Source of the DNA: Morella rubra
Taxonomy: Eukaryota > Streptophyta > Magnoliopsida > Fagales > Myricaceae
Direction: 5' to 3'
Length of the DNA: 64,000 nucleotides
Assembly (NCBI GenBank): GCA_003952965.2
Contig: CM025855.1
Location: 36,932,052 to 36,996,051 of the forward strand
Shown: positions 38,030 through 48,139 of the stretch, piece after piece
How the letters are laid out: each line of letters begins with the position of its first letter
Position numbering within the stretch: the stretch's first letter is position 1
The notes under the pieces: model-generated
The model's input: only the letters and a program-made list of their open reading frames with translations
The model's database searches: none
Told to the model about the DNA's origin: nothing
Position numbers and translations under genes: made by a program

Positions 38030-38472
38030 TGTGTTCAACGCCACAAACTTTCCATCGGAAGATTACTATATAATTGTAGGAGGTGGCACTGCCGGTTGTC
38101 CGCTTCAAATAAAAGCGCCTTGTCACAGTCCTATCGAGTTCTTGTGTTTGAACGAGGTGGCGTTCCCTATGGGCAATTTGATGACCCAAGAAGGATTCTT
38201 GGCCTTGGGAGGGATACATTTGACTCCCCTGCCCAAGCCTTCACATCCGAGGATGGGGTCTCCAACGCTAGAGGACGTATTCTTGGTGGCAGCAGTGCCA
38301 TAAATGCCGGCTTTTACAGCAGAGTAGACCAGGAATTCTATCAGAAATCGAGTATCAATTGGGACCTGAGAGTTGTGAACGAGTCGTACGAGTGGGTTGA
38401 TAAGGCAGTTGTGTTTAGTCCGGAGCTTAGGAACTGGCAATCATCGGTTAGAGATGGGTTGTTGGAGGCTGA
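38030..38472 (+). pseudogene. GMC oxidoreductase fragment (mandelonitrile lyase/HOTHEAD-like)
   Basis: The first frame gives YYIIVGGGTAGCPL, the FAD-binding Rossmann start of the glucose-methanol-choline oxidoreductase family. After a break near 38100-38120 a second frame continues with YRVLVFERGGVPYG, SPAQAFTSEDGVSNARGR, ILGGSSAINAGFYSR and VVNESYEWVDKAVVF. This is the order seen in plant (R)-mandelonitrile lyase and HOTHEAD-like proteins, which are secreted FAD enzymes of about 550-600 residues. Only the N-terminal quarter is present. Similarity stops at a GAG|GTACAT site near 38470, which looks like an intron donor, and no further exon follows. The frameshift and missing catalytic half make it a pseudogene or captured fragment. 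Confidence 0.85.
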
Positions 38473-38684
38473 GGTACATTGTAACAATGATACAAATAAT
38501 GTTGAATGTTTTGCATTATACAATGCCGCCAACCAGATTGTGTCAACATCATAATAGCATTAGGGACACTTTTGATTAACTAATCCAAAGTCTTTGCTTC
38601 AAATGGCCGAACACTCAAAAAGAATGCGAGACTTAGGGATGACAGTAGTGGAAGTAGCTAGTATTCAATTGATTGGGCACTTAC

Positions 38685-39304
38685 CTGCATGATTCGGCCC
38701 ATGTTTCCTCCATGATAAGGTACAAAGACATTGCTGCTCAGTGAGACAATGTAGTCAATAGCAGCCAGAGCAGAGGACTTATTGATATATGGTGACAGTT
38801 CGCCTTCTTGTGCCAACATCTCCCTACTAACTAGATTTGGAAATTCTGCCGCAAGTGGCTGCAAAGCTTGGGTGCACCCAAACGGCTCTCCTCTAGCAAT
38901 GTATATTCGTGCACTGCTTGAGGCCCCTAAAGCCTTCAAAAGCCTACACCAAACAAAAAATGCAGAAGTATCTATAATTACAGTCCTAAAAATTCTTAGT
39001 TAAGAAATCTACCCTATAGAATTTCAAGTTTATGTTTGTAATTTACCTTTGCAATTTAGAATCCATTAAGGGGACACAGACCAGCAACTCTTCGCTGAAT
39101 GTTTAACCTTCCTGTGAGGTATTCCGGTTGAGACTCCCGAACTTTGATGAGAATCTCGTCGTATTCTGGGCCTAAACCAGTGAGACATCCACTTTTGACC
39201 CATACATTCTTTTCTAGCCGGAGATGGAGGGCAATATATGGACCTTCAATCCAGATTTTCCTTGCAAGCCGATTCCCCAGCTCCTGACTGAATAGGTGCT
39301 GCAA
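38685..39304 (-). pseudogene. O-fucosyltransferase family fragment with intron
   Basis: On the minus strand, the segment from 39304 to about 39060 encodes NRLARKIWIEGPYIALHLRL and ends near RRVAGLCPLNG. The segment 38943-38685 encodes KALGASSSARIYIARGEPFG, EFPNLVSREM and AIDYIVSLSSNVFVP.HGGNMGR. This is the C-terminal core of plant GT65-like O-fucosyltransferases, Golgi enzymes of roughly 500 residues. The inner exon is bounded by AG (38945-38944) and GTAAGT (from 38684), normal spliceosomal sites. The upstream segment has a TAA near its end where the family has Glu, next to a GTAAAT donor, so translation would stop. The N-terminal half and C-terminus are missing. It lies opposite in orientation to the oxidoreductase and lipase fragments that flank it. 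Confidence 0.85.
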
Positions 39305-40160
39305 ATCTTAATGCATGGAAGACTACCTGCAGTATACACAGTACATGAAGGAAAACTAAGATGGTATAGTAGGTGATATAGCTTTAGAAATTTCTGTCTG
39401 ATGACAATTTGGTATTTATCCTATTTTACCTTGCATTGAAGCTTCTGCAGATCAAGTGGAAGATTCTTGGAGAGCTTAGAGTCTATTTTAGTACAAGAAG
39501 ACCTTCTTCATTCAGCTACATGAACCATCAAGAAGCATAAGAAAAAAAATGTCTCTCTGCTAAGGGTTGAAAAAGTGTTTGAAAGCAACCTCAGAGAACA
39601 TAATATGACTTCTGCCACCATAACAATTTCTATTGGTGTATACCAAATTTTCATGCTAAACTAGAAAATGCCCCAAAATGGAGTGTCTATTCAACTGTAA
39701 GCTTTGATTCACAGCCTCTTAAAAACCTAGCTGCTTGTTAATAGTAAGAGGAACATCATCTAGGAATTATAAATTTCAACTGTAGGTGAATGCTGTCTTT
39801 GTTTAACTCCAGGCAGACCCTAACCTCACTTCAGCTATCAAGATTAAAAAAAAATGCAACAGACAGCATTTGTTAGCAAAAAGAAAGGACATAAGATTTC
39901 TATTTTCCCTCTGACCTGTCTAGAGAACCTGGTATGGATCAAAAGCGGTGAAACATCATGAGGAATCTGGTTTTCAATGGACGGTCTTGACATCAAATGT
40001 GTGGAATCCTGTATCCGCGTGAAACCCTTATGAAACCAACCAAAAACAGCCGCCAAAGCAAGAGGGTAGGTAGGGATACGTTCAAAATTCTGCTACTTAA
40101 ATCTATTTTTCATTGTTACCGGTCTTTGTTGTTTAGCCGGCCGATCCATAGCTTGGCTTG
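39305..40160. other. Nuclear-type spacer or intron sequence
   Basis: AT-rich DNA that could be intron sequence of the O-fucosyltransferase fragment on the minus strand in its right part. Open frames at 39844-40056 and 39997-40287 are not convincing, apart from the end of the latter, which belongs to the GDSL lipase fragment. Confidence 0.4.
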
Positions 40161-40164
40161 CCGT

Positions 40165-40600
40165 CGAAACAAGCAGCACGGGGCTGGTTGTGCTCCTTAC
40201 TACTTGTGGAAGTACAACAGCAAAAAGGGGGAATGTGTTGAGAAGATAAATGACATGCTCATGTCATGGAGTTCAACTTTGTCATGAGATACATGGTTGA
40301 GGAGCTTGGTCAGGAGCTCCCTGATGTCAAAATAATTTTCTGTGATGTGTATGAAGGTTCTATGGATATAATTAAGAATCACGAACGTTATGGTAAGATA
40401 TCTAATCTTTTTTTCTCTCTTTCGTTGCTGATCTACCCGTAGCATCTCATACCTTATTTCTGATTCAGGTTTGAATGTCACTACCGACGCTTGCTGTGGG
40501 TTAGGCAAGTACAAGGGTGGGATCATGTGCATTGCACCAGAAATGGGTTGCCAAAATGCTTCCAACCCTATCTGGTGGTACCAATACCATCCACGGGGTT
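40165..40600 (+). pseudogene. GDSL esterase/lipase fragment with intron
   Basis: The first exon piece encodes GCAPYYLWKYNSKKGECVEK and, after a 5-base tandem duplication (40259-40263 repeated at 40264-40268) that shifts the frame, FNFVMRYMVEELGQELPDVK and IIFCDVYEGSMDIIKNHERY. A 76-base intron (40393-40468, GTAAGA..TTCAG) follows, then NVTTDACCGLGKYKGGIMC and NASNPIWWYQYHP. This is the C-terminal third of a plant GDSL lipase, a secreted serine esterase of about 350-380 residues. The final Asp-x-x-His block is represented by the YHP end; the nucleophile GDS block is absent. After 40600 similarity is lost. The fragment is broken and has no start. Confidence 0.87.
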
Positions 40601-41018
40601 GGAAAAGGTTTTTTGGCGGATATATTGAAATGAAGATATGGAGATAGGACGGACTCTTTCTTAATTTATTTATATTTATAAATAAATAATTTATCATTTT
40701 TTCTTTCCTTTCGAAGACCCCAAGTGTATTTCGAATCTGAAGAAAGGTAAGAGGAGGAATTGGCCCTACCCTATATGCTTAACACATGCAAATTGGAGGA
40801 CGATTTACGTACGTTCTTTTTTTGCGAAAATAAATAAAATCGACCATAAAAAGACAGATTTTCAGCATCATAGCCCTCATCTCTTTTAATCGGGAAGAAG
40901 GCGGCTAGGGCTGAAATAAGTAAAAAATATTGCTTAAGTGAGAGAAAAGGCGATTTCTCGTTTGGGTGCTTTGATTAATAGGAAGAGAGGAGGAAAATAG
41001 CCATCATTTGTTATTGTT
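40601..41018. other. Spacer with AT-rich palindrome
   Basis: An AT-rich near-palindrome of TTATTTATATTTATAAATAA type lies at about 40661-40690. A 21-base word identical to my recollection of the 5' region of mitochondrial 18S rRNA lies at 40771-40791. Nothing else is seen. Confidence 0.4.
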
Positions 41019-41681
41019 ATGAATCATCTAAGTTCGACCACGCTTAGAAGGTTTCTCTTGATTACTTTGAGAAATGCTGAAGACCGAGGTTTAAAGGCAG
41101 AGGACATAAGAGACCGAATCTTATCTTCTTTTACTTGCCAAGTAATAGCAATTACCAAAGATAAGAGAGGGTCCGTTAAAATAGGAGTTTTTTCTACAAG
41201 TGCTTCCAAGCACACTTTTAGAAGAATACTAAAAACAGTTTTTTGTGAATTTTTAGAAAGGGATTTTCAAGTAGAATGTCTGAAGGGATGGGGGCCTCTT
41301 TGTCAATCTCTAAGCAAAGAGGGTCGACAATTCCTTCTTGTATGGGGATAAACTACATTGTTAGAAATAAAACATCAAAAAAAACTCCAAATGGTGTCAG
41401 ATGCACCTGAAACTAAAAACAAAAGAGGAAGGGGCAGACCAAAAAAAGAAAAATCATTAAAAGAAGACAAATCGAGCCTTTTTCTTCCGGAAGAAAAAAA
41501 TAATCTCGTTTTGTCTTTTATGCGTAAAACGAAAAATCTTTCATTTTCATTAGTTGTAAAGCTCTCAAAAAACTTGTTTACCCTCTTTCTTGATATCCTA
41601 TCGATACTTTTAAAAATAACAATCAGAATAATCTACTTTTGGTGCTTATATTTTTATATTGTCTATTTTCTAGATATATAA
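41019..41681 (+). pseudogene. CRESS-DNA Rep-like relic with AT-hook-like segment
   Basis: A 110-codon frame (41019-41351) and the 107 codons after it are in the same frame, separated by one TAA at 41349-41351. The first part resembles the N-terminal nicking domain of Rep proteins from circular single-stranded DNA viruses of the geminivirus-like kind: FTCQVIAITKD, then KIGVFSTSASKHTFRR where such proteins have the metal-binding HLH, then SLSKEG and LLVWG where they have a YxxKE..WG block. The tyrosine and histidines expected for nicking are not in place. The second part has KRGRGRPKKEK, an AT-hook-like basic run, then a hydrophobic end. The assignment is tentative and from motif order only. 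If right, it is an inactive integrated copy, as known in several plant genomes. Confidence 0.4.
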
Positions 41682-42082
41682 AATATAGATTTTTTGAATC
41701 TTTCTATAAACAACTGGGAAGATTAAAAATTTTGTTTTTTAGGAAAAACACAGCAATCACTATTATCACCAACCCCATCTTCTTCTTCCAGACCAAACAA
41801 CAATTCGGCAATGGGTGAATTGGCCCTCTGGGGGATTTTCGCTTTCTTTTAAATTCTAAATGCTCGTGCAAATTAACCATTTTCTCGTATGAAAAACTAA
41901 AAATTTTCTTGGGAATAGATCCTCTTCCCGCAGGTTGAATCAAATCAAGAGTTGTAAGGAGGAGGAGGCCCTTGTCATGGTGAGTTTGCTTTGATTGCTT
42001 CCATGATAAGGGGGAAGGAAGTGGTGAGGTGGGCCCTTTCACTTGAGCTAAATTTTTCCCGCTTTCCAGCGGAGGCAGCGAT

Positions 42083-42388
42083 ATGGCATACATAATTTAT
42101 TTCATTTTTCTTTTTCTTATTTTATCTTTTTGCTGCGAAGGTCAAGAAACTAAGGTAGATTCAAATTTTTCATGGTCCATCGGTGCGCTCATTTCGAATT
42201 TCTTTGTACCGCCCAGAAGAGCACGAGATAAAAACGGATCCAATATCAAGACGCCCAGAACTATCACTTTTGATATATGCTATTTATTGCAGAAGCGCCC
42301 CAAGCGGAGAGGTCGAGTAGCCCTTTATAGAAATAGAATTCAAAGGAGCTCTCTAGTTGGGATTCACACGCACAGCCTTATCCTATGA
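42083..42388 (+). CDS. Hypothetical mitochondrial ORF, 101 codons
   Basis: I do not recognise this frame. It begins MAYIIYFIFLFLILSFCCEG, a hydrophobic segment of about 18 residues, and continues with a basic stretch (PPRRARDK, QKRPKRRGR). It lies in mitochondrial-type sequence just after a spacer word GTGGGCCC.TTCACTTGAG that also occurs near 30212. Whether it is expressed is unknown; plant mitochondrial genomes carry many such chance ORFs. Confidence 0.25.
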   Translation: MAYIIYFIFLFLILSFCCEGQETKVDSNFSWSIGALISNFFVPPRRARDKNGSNIKTPRTITFDICYLLQKRPKRRGRVALYRNRIQRSSLVGIHTHSLIL

Positions 42389-45300
42389 GTCTGCCTATGC
42401 TACGCGCCTGCCTTTGAGAGCCTTTCCGCTGGTTCCCTTCGTCGGCGTCATCGAACCACGTTAGCAATCCAGAAGAACTGGAAGCTCGAAACGACCGGTC
42501 AAAGGAATTGATCCGTTTAGTTCTGTTCTTCTCCTAGTTTTATCGCACACCCATGTAGAGGGATCTTTCCGACGCTAAGCGCGCTGCATCTCCTGTCCAA
42601 GTGAAGAATATCTTGTCCAAGTCCTTCCAGTTTGCATCCTTCTTCTGCCATTGGGAATGGAACATCTCTCAACTTGTAAGTGTAGAAATTAAGGACTCTG
42701 TTGCAGGTTTTGGTTGATTAAAAAATCCTCTCAGAAGCCCGTGTATATTAGTAAAAAAAGGGGACTTTCATGGGTCCGATGGCTCTTTGACTGGTGTGCC
42801 TGAAAATGCTTTCAATTTTACTTTTAGACGTCAACTTCATCTGCTCTTGCCTTGTCTTAGCTCAGGCATGCTTCCTCTTGCTTAATGGCATCCCTTCTTG
42901 CTTCTTTGCTTTCCTTTTCCTTCTCTAGAGCTCAGTCTCTAACGCGAAATCAATCAGTTGCTTGCTTCCTATCAATCTCGATTTTTGCTTAGCTGTCTTG
43001 CTTGTTTACAGGTTCCCTTCTTTTGCTTATTCTATACTGGTTTCCGTCCTGATATCTCTCCGTCACTAGAATTTGAAATCAGTCTTCTTGCTCGGTTGAG
43101 CCCATCCGGTCCTTCTTTTCTTCATTCCGGGTATGCTCTATAAGTCTGTCCCGATTCCTTTAGTTATGGAGTTCCGGACTTGCTCTCTTGAGTGCAGGAC
43201 TCTGGCCGATTTAGTCAAAAGGCATTCATAAGCTATATCTTCCTATTGCATATACCTGTAAGATCGTTAATTGCCTGGATCTGCCCTTGCTTGGTCCAAA
43301 AATTCTTTTATGTAAATATGGATTCCCGGTCCAGCTCATCTCTCATCTGAAAAAAAAAAGAAAAAGTCTCCTGCAAGTTCAAGGCTGGCAGTAGCAGTTG
43401 CAGGTAATCCCTTCGATTCTCTTCCTTTAGAAAGAGTAGTTGCCCCGCCCCTGCACCAGTTACAGCAATCCTGTATATGGCAGAGGAGGAGATATTCTGT
43501 ATACGGCGTGGTATATAATAATCAAGTATATGGCAGGCTATAAGATACTTATAAGGAAATTTATAAGCCAATCAATCAAGCAAATAGGCGCGGTTGGCTA
43601 GCGAAGTAAATCCGGTACACAAATCTGTTTAATGAATGAAATATCGGGAATTACAGCCAATTTGACGGGGTTTATGCGACTTATTGTATTCCAGGGAAAT
43701 TGACTCCTTATTTTCCAACCGGATTCATGAGTGAAGGAAAAGATCAGATGGATTAGACCATCCCTCTTAGAGATAGACAACCAAGCTGCGACTGATCAAC
43801 TACTGACCATGAAAGCTAAGGATAGATATTGAACCTGCCAAGAAAGAAAAGCGGCACATCTATCTTAGCCAACCTTTGAAGACATCTCGCATTTTTGTCG
43901 TGGTTAGGCTGTAAGATTTTCAAGCAAAACAGATCAAAGCCTATTTTCCTCTCTTGTTTTCGCCCCTGTCTGTAAGACCGACTAGCGCACTCGCATCTCT
44001 CTCTTGTGAGGCGTGAACCTTTCCTATCTCCTATCTTTGTGAAGCGTGCCCTGCCCTATAGATGAGTTAAGATAGAAACATATCCGTTAATGTGTCTTTT
44101 CTTTAGCGGGTTTGTATTCAGTATACCTCCCCTAGTGAATCGCATAGGAAGGATCTTTTTTTACCTCCATGAAAGGGAAAAGCTTAGGGATAGGGTTGAA
44201 GGATGGATCTTTTCTTGCCATGAAGGAGAAGGCGCTAGGTCAGTCTGTCAGGTAGAGGAATGGGTTGAGAGTCACGAGTTCGGAAGTTGGATATGCGATT
44301 GCGGTCTCAGGTCTGTGGTCGGCCCCGGCTTTGATGAAAATAGAAAGATTCTAGCTAGCGGTGGTAGAGGGAAGGAAGTCCAGTGCCGAAATCAAAGAGA
44401 AGGTGCTTTCTCGTATTGCCGTCAGTAAAGCTCGTCAGGTAAATGAGAGAGGAAGGAACGAATACCGTGCGTAAGGCGATCGGCTTGGCTTAGAGAAATT
44501 CCCTCTTTCGGTTCCTTCTAGTTCAAGCGAGAGATCAGAGTTGCCGTACTTACGGGAGCTGGTCTAGTTCAGGTAGGTTCGTGAGGAAAGGGAAAGTTTT
44601 AAACGGAAACTGTCGGTTAAAAACTACGGTGCCGTTAGTCAAAGTAAAGTTCCTTCTGTTAGAACGAATACCGAGACTCCTTTCTTTTACGCCTTATTAG
44701 TTATGAAAGCGGATCGCTTTCTTTGTAATGAAAAGGAAAGAGAAGGCGAAGGCGGCTGTAGAGATAGAGTCTTTACGGGCAATGAAAGCGGTAGGGCAAG
44801 TGAAACATTCTATCTTTGTCAGGCTTAAGGTAAAGGGCATGAGAGAAAGAAAGTTCTTGTTTCCGGGCATATCGATGGGAATAAGAGCAGGCGGTAAGTG
44901 AGGCAATTCCTTCCGGTAGTGGATGTTGGTGAATCATAGTAAAATCTATCTTTTCGGAAGCGAAGTCGTAACTTATACCGTTCGAAAGGCGCTCCAGCCC
45001 TTATGGATAAATAGATAGAACCGTTCTTTCTTTGCGGTTACGGTAAGCAAGTCTATTAGTACACAAGACTCGTTTATAAAAGGCAAATAACTGACTTTAC
45101 TGACGAGCGTGAGAGCGATGCGCTTTGTCTTTTGGTTTTGAACTTCTAAGAGCTTTTAAGTCGGAACTCAAAGCTAGTGCGTTAAGCAAGCTTGTTTGTT
45201 GTAAGGCTATCGGATTAGAGAATTCCCTCTTTTTTGCTCGCCCTACTTCTAAGGATAGATAGTTTAGGGAAAGCAAGTGCTGTGATGAGATCCGTCTTTC

Positions 45301-46161
45301 GACTTGATCGAGGACACCATTACCTCGTTGCTCGCATCGTGATCGATGTAGATTCTTCCTCTCCTGAGCCCCGACCAGTCTTGACTGAAAAGCTTTCAGA
45401 CCCCTTGTGTGAGCAAGTTATACTAGCAACTTGCTCTTTCATGTCCGTTCTCATTACACATATGATATGGTACCTCTTTCTCTTGAGATCTCTTTTGCTA
45501 CTGGTGCAATCATCTCTCACGAGGTTGAAGCTGAGCCAAAATCTGTCCCACTAACCTGGCCAATCTCTCGGGTGAAATATCTGGGGTGACATGTGCATTC
45601 CGAAAGATTTCCATCATCCCGGTGGTGCTCTGAAGTTAAAAGAAGACCTAAGATCGAAAATTGGGCGGGGACTTTGCTAAGTTGTTCGGCCACATTCTAT
45701 TCTGACTTCTGGATTGCCTGTAGAAAAAAAAAGTATTTTCCTTCCTTTCTCTTTATTTTTGTCTTTTTTCTTCTCCTTGTCTTTTTCATTATCTCTATCT
45801 GTTTTCAGATTGTCTGGCTTAAAACATCTGCCAGAGCGAGTCATGTTCCCAATCTCATCCCTTTCTCTCTTCTCCGTATCTGTTTTCTTAATTCCAAGGG
45901 ACTTTTTCGACGATTGATTGTAGACGGGAGGTGGTTTTGGTAAGGGATAATGAGTTTTGTTGTGCAGACAGGATGAGTGGTTTTTTGGGGATCTGGGTTG
46001 ATGGAGAATTGAACAACCAGAAAAAAGCCGGTATAGATAAATAGACAAGTCCAGCTGCCAGAGTGGATCCTAGTCCGTATTTACCAGCAATGGAATGGGA
46101 CAGTCATCCGAAAACGAGAAAATAGAGGCGCCGAGACATTCTATTATATGACCAAGGCCTT
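42389..46161. other. Mitochondrial-type spacer
   Basis: About 3.8 kb without a recognisable gene. Open frames (for example 44090-44428 and 45234-45554 plus, 45677-46048 minus) lack family motifs and overlap one another. The right part contains poly-T/C rich sequence at 45735-45800. Confidence 0.5.
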
Positions 46162-46236
46162 GTCGCGAGCTAGACTCGAACTAGCACCTCTGGGCAAAAG
46201 ACAGACCCAGTGAACTACCTTTATTCTGATCGCGAC
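46162..46236 (-). ncRNA. tRNA-like element (t-element), Lys-like arm
   Basis: The minus strand folds into a complete cloverleaf. The acceptor stem is GTCGCGA with TCGCGAC, the D stem GAAT with GTTC, the anticodon stem CTGGG with CCCAG, and the T arm GCTAG-TTCGAGT-CTAGC. The anticodon loop is TCTGTCTTTTG, 11 bases instead of 7. It contains GTCT twice in tandem, so removing one copy would give a normal loop with a TTT anticodon. D loop and other details are unlike standard trnK. It is therefore either a broken tRNA gene or a t-element, a tRNA-shaped signal cut by RNase P and RNase Z to form mRNA ends. It starts 144 bases downstream of the stop codon of the chimeric ORF on the same strand, the place expected for a 3'-end processing signal. 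Confidence 0.65.
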
Positions 46237-46379
46237 GTTTACCCGGTTCCCCGTTCCGCGAGCTTAGGAAGGATTTATAAAGCAAGAAATAGGTACCTCC
46301 GGGGAGTGCTCTTCGCACTCGTACTCAAAAAAACGAAGGACAAAAGAGGGCTTGGTCACCGATGAGGAACCGTAGATTC

Positions 46380-47156
46380 CTAATCAGTGAAGTGGGACAA
46401 GAACTCGCGATATATCAAGGACTGGTTTCCGTTTTGTTCTATGTCCTTGATATAGTACATTAGGGTTCCCTCCAAGATGTACTTCTCATAGTTGTATCGC
46501 ATGTTTGAAACCGGTTCGACCTTGTCCTCTATAAAGTTGAATGCCTCCGCGCGAATATCGCTGTAAGGTGAAACATTAAAAATATGCTCTAGTCTCGGTT
46601 CGCTCAACATGGTTTGGAACAGTACATCTTGTAACCGGGCTTTGAACTCTAGTATTTGGAGTTCAAAGAACTCGTCGGAGAGGCTGTTCCGGTAATGATT
46701 CAAATTAATGGAGTTACCCAAATTCTCCCGTACTAAGTTTTCATACTCCCCATGGTTGAGTTGTGGTGGAATCCCATGAGCTAGTTCAGATTCAAGGGCC
46801 CGTATACGCGAAAAGAGCTCCGCCTCCACATCGGCGTTTTGCGCTCGCAAATTGGAAAGGGTTGTTGGTGCTTCTTCCGAAGATTCTAAGAGCACATTGA
46901 TCTCGAACGAACTTTCAGTCCAGCTGGAGCTGGAGCTGGATTCCATGCACTCGCAAACTAAAGGCAGCCCATTCAGTAGCTCTATATCCCTCAAAAACTT
47001 GCAAACCAAAAAAGAATAAACAAAGAAGATGATTAGGCGAACGTAAGGTCTTAAAAGAGCTAAAAATAAAAAGTAATAAATGAATCTGAACCGACTTGAA
47101 CCTGAACTACGATTCAGATCACGTCTTACCGAAATCGGATTTCCTTTTCGTGCCAT
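46380..47156 (-). CDS. Chimeric ORF: rps3 exon 1 fused to membrane protein (orf258)
   Basis: 258 codons. Residues 1-23 (MARKGNPISVRRDLNRSSGS plus SRF) are the start of mitochondrial ribosomal protein S3. Similarity to rps3 stops about 71 bases in, where exon 1 of plant mitochondrial rps3 normally ends. The rest is unrelated: a long hydrophobic segment at residues 24-52 (FIYYFLFLALLRPYVRLIIF onward), a Ser-rich stretch (MESSSSSSWTESSFE), then an acidic, helical, coiled-coil-like domain ending YREFLSHFTD. The ribosomal domains of S3 are missing. It takes the place of rps3 in the rpl2-rps19-rps3 cluster, starting 13 bases after rps19, so it would be co-transcribed. Chimeric ORFs of conserved-gene 5' end plus transmembrane segment are the hallmark of cytoplasmic male sterility genes; a relation to the rice orf288/WA352 group is possible but unverified. 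The frame is fully open. Confidence 0.8.
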   Translation of the reverse strand: MARKGNPISVRRDLNRSSGSSRFRFIYYFLFLALLRPYVRLIIFFVYSFLVCKFLRDIELLNGLPLVCECMESSSSSSWTESSFEINVLLESSEEAPTTLSNLRAQNADVEAELFSRIRALESELAHGIPPQLNHGEYENLVRENLGNSINLNHYRNSLSDEFFELQILEFKARLQDVLFQTMLSEPRLEHIFNVSPYSDIRAEAFNFIEDKVEPVSNMRYNYEKYILEGTLMYYIKDIEQNGNQSLIYREFLSHFTD

Positions 47157-47169
47157 ATGCGCTTAGACT

Positions 47170-47445
47170 TTACTTTTTCCCCCTTTTGATTCCCCGTCCA
47201 ATATTTGTTCTCGAAAGTCTTCGTTTCCGTGTAGAAGCAAACTCTCCAAATTTATGACCAACCTTTCCTTCAGTGATCTTACAACGAACAGGAGTTTTTC
47301 CATTGTAAATTCGTACGGAGCAATTAACGAATTCCGGCAAAATAGAAGATCTACGTGACCCAATTTTCCTGTTCAAAAGAAGATCTCTCTTCTTCTTCAT
47401 GAATGCATCAACAAAACTGCCCTTCCATATAGATCGTCGTGGCAT
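47170..47445 (-). CDS. rps19: Mitochondrial ribosomal protein S19
   Basis: Small-subunit ribosomal protein of the head domain in the mitochondrial ribosome. The 91-residue product starts MPRRSIWKGSFVDAF and ends RTNIGRGIKRGKK. Conserved blocks SSILPEFVNCSVRIYNGK and EGKVGHKFGEFA are intact. Typical plant mitochondrial S19 has about 94 residues; about three residues after VDAF seem to be missing without changing the frame. It lies 37 bases downstream of the last rpl2 stop and 13 bases upstream of the rps3-derived ORF, the ancestral bacterial-like order. Confidence 0.95.
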   Translation of the reverse strand: MPRRSIWKGSFVDAFMKKKRDLLLNRKIGSRRSSILPEFVNCSVRIYNGKTPVRCKITEGKVGHKFGEFASTRKRRLSRTNIGRGIKRGKK

Positions 47446-48109
47446 GAACTCAGAATTTCTTCGCTTCGATTCCGCCCCTACTTCAATTAAAGCTAGCCCC
47501 TACTCCCCCTCCATGAGGATGATCCACTGGATTCATTGCAACACCACGAACAATGGGGCGTCTGTCTAACCACCGGCTTTGTCCAGCTTTTCTAAGCTTA
47601 CGTGCACCATGGTTAAGATTGGAAACTCTACCAATAGTAGCTCGGCATCGGGAATCAATGAGTTTTTCAACACCCGAAGGTGGCCGCACAAGCCTAAGAG
47701 AGAGTGTAGGGGGTGCTGGTTCCTTCATTATTTTAGCAAAAGTTCCTGCGGCTCGAGCCAGCTTTGCGCCTTGACCTGGATGACATTCAATATCATGTAC
47801 CCATGTTCCTATACGTATAATCGGTTAATGGTATGCAATTTCCTATTTTATAATTTAGATCAAGTATCTCGTATCTATAAGCAGGAGGACGTGGCCAAGA
47901 AGCAGCCAGCTGACTGCCCTCTTCCACTCGGCCTTTCTTCGCTGTATGAATAAGGTCTTAGTATGTATGGGCATTCTGGGCGGGTCGCAATAAGTCGCTG
48001 GTCGAAGGTTTAGACCAATCGCAATTCATCACCATCTTGCCCGCTTCCAATTGATGACTGGCTATTATATAAGTGTTGACCTAAGCCCCTGTGCTGGGGC
48101 TCGGCTCCC

Positions 48110-48139
48110 GAACCGTACGTGAGCTGCCTCGTACGGCTC
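48110..48139 (-). ncRNA. Group II intron domain V
   Basis: The minus strand reads GAGCCGTACGAGG..CTCACGTACGGTTC, a near-classic domain V hairpin that holds the catalytic metal ions. It lies about 35 bases before the 3' splice site, with domain VI between. Confidence 0.88.

Noticed and set aside
40200-40697. 165-codon minus-strand frame
   Set aside because: It is antisense to the GDSL lipase fragment, whose protein motifs and splice sites are clear on the plus strand.
42083-42388. Assigning the 101-codon ORF to a known mitochondrial gene
   Set aside because: Its hydrophobic start suggested a membrane subunit, but no known subunit matches; kept only as hypothetical.
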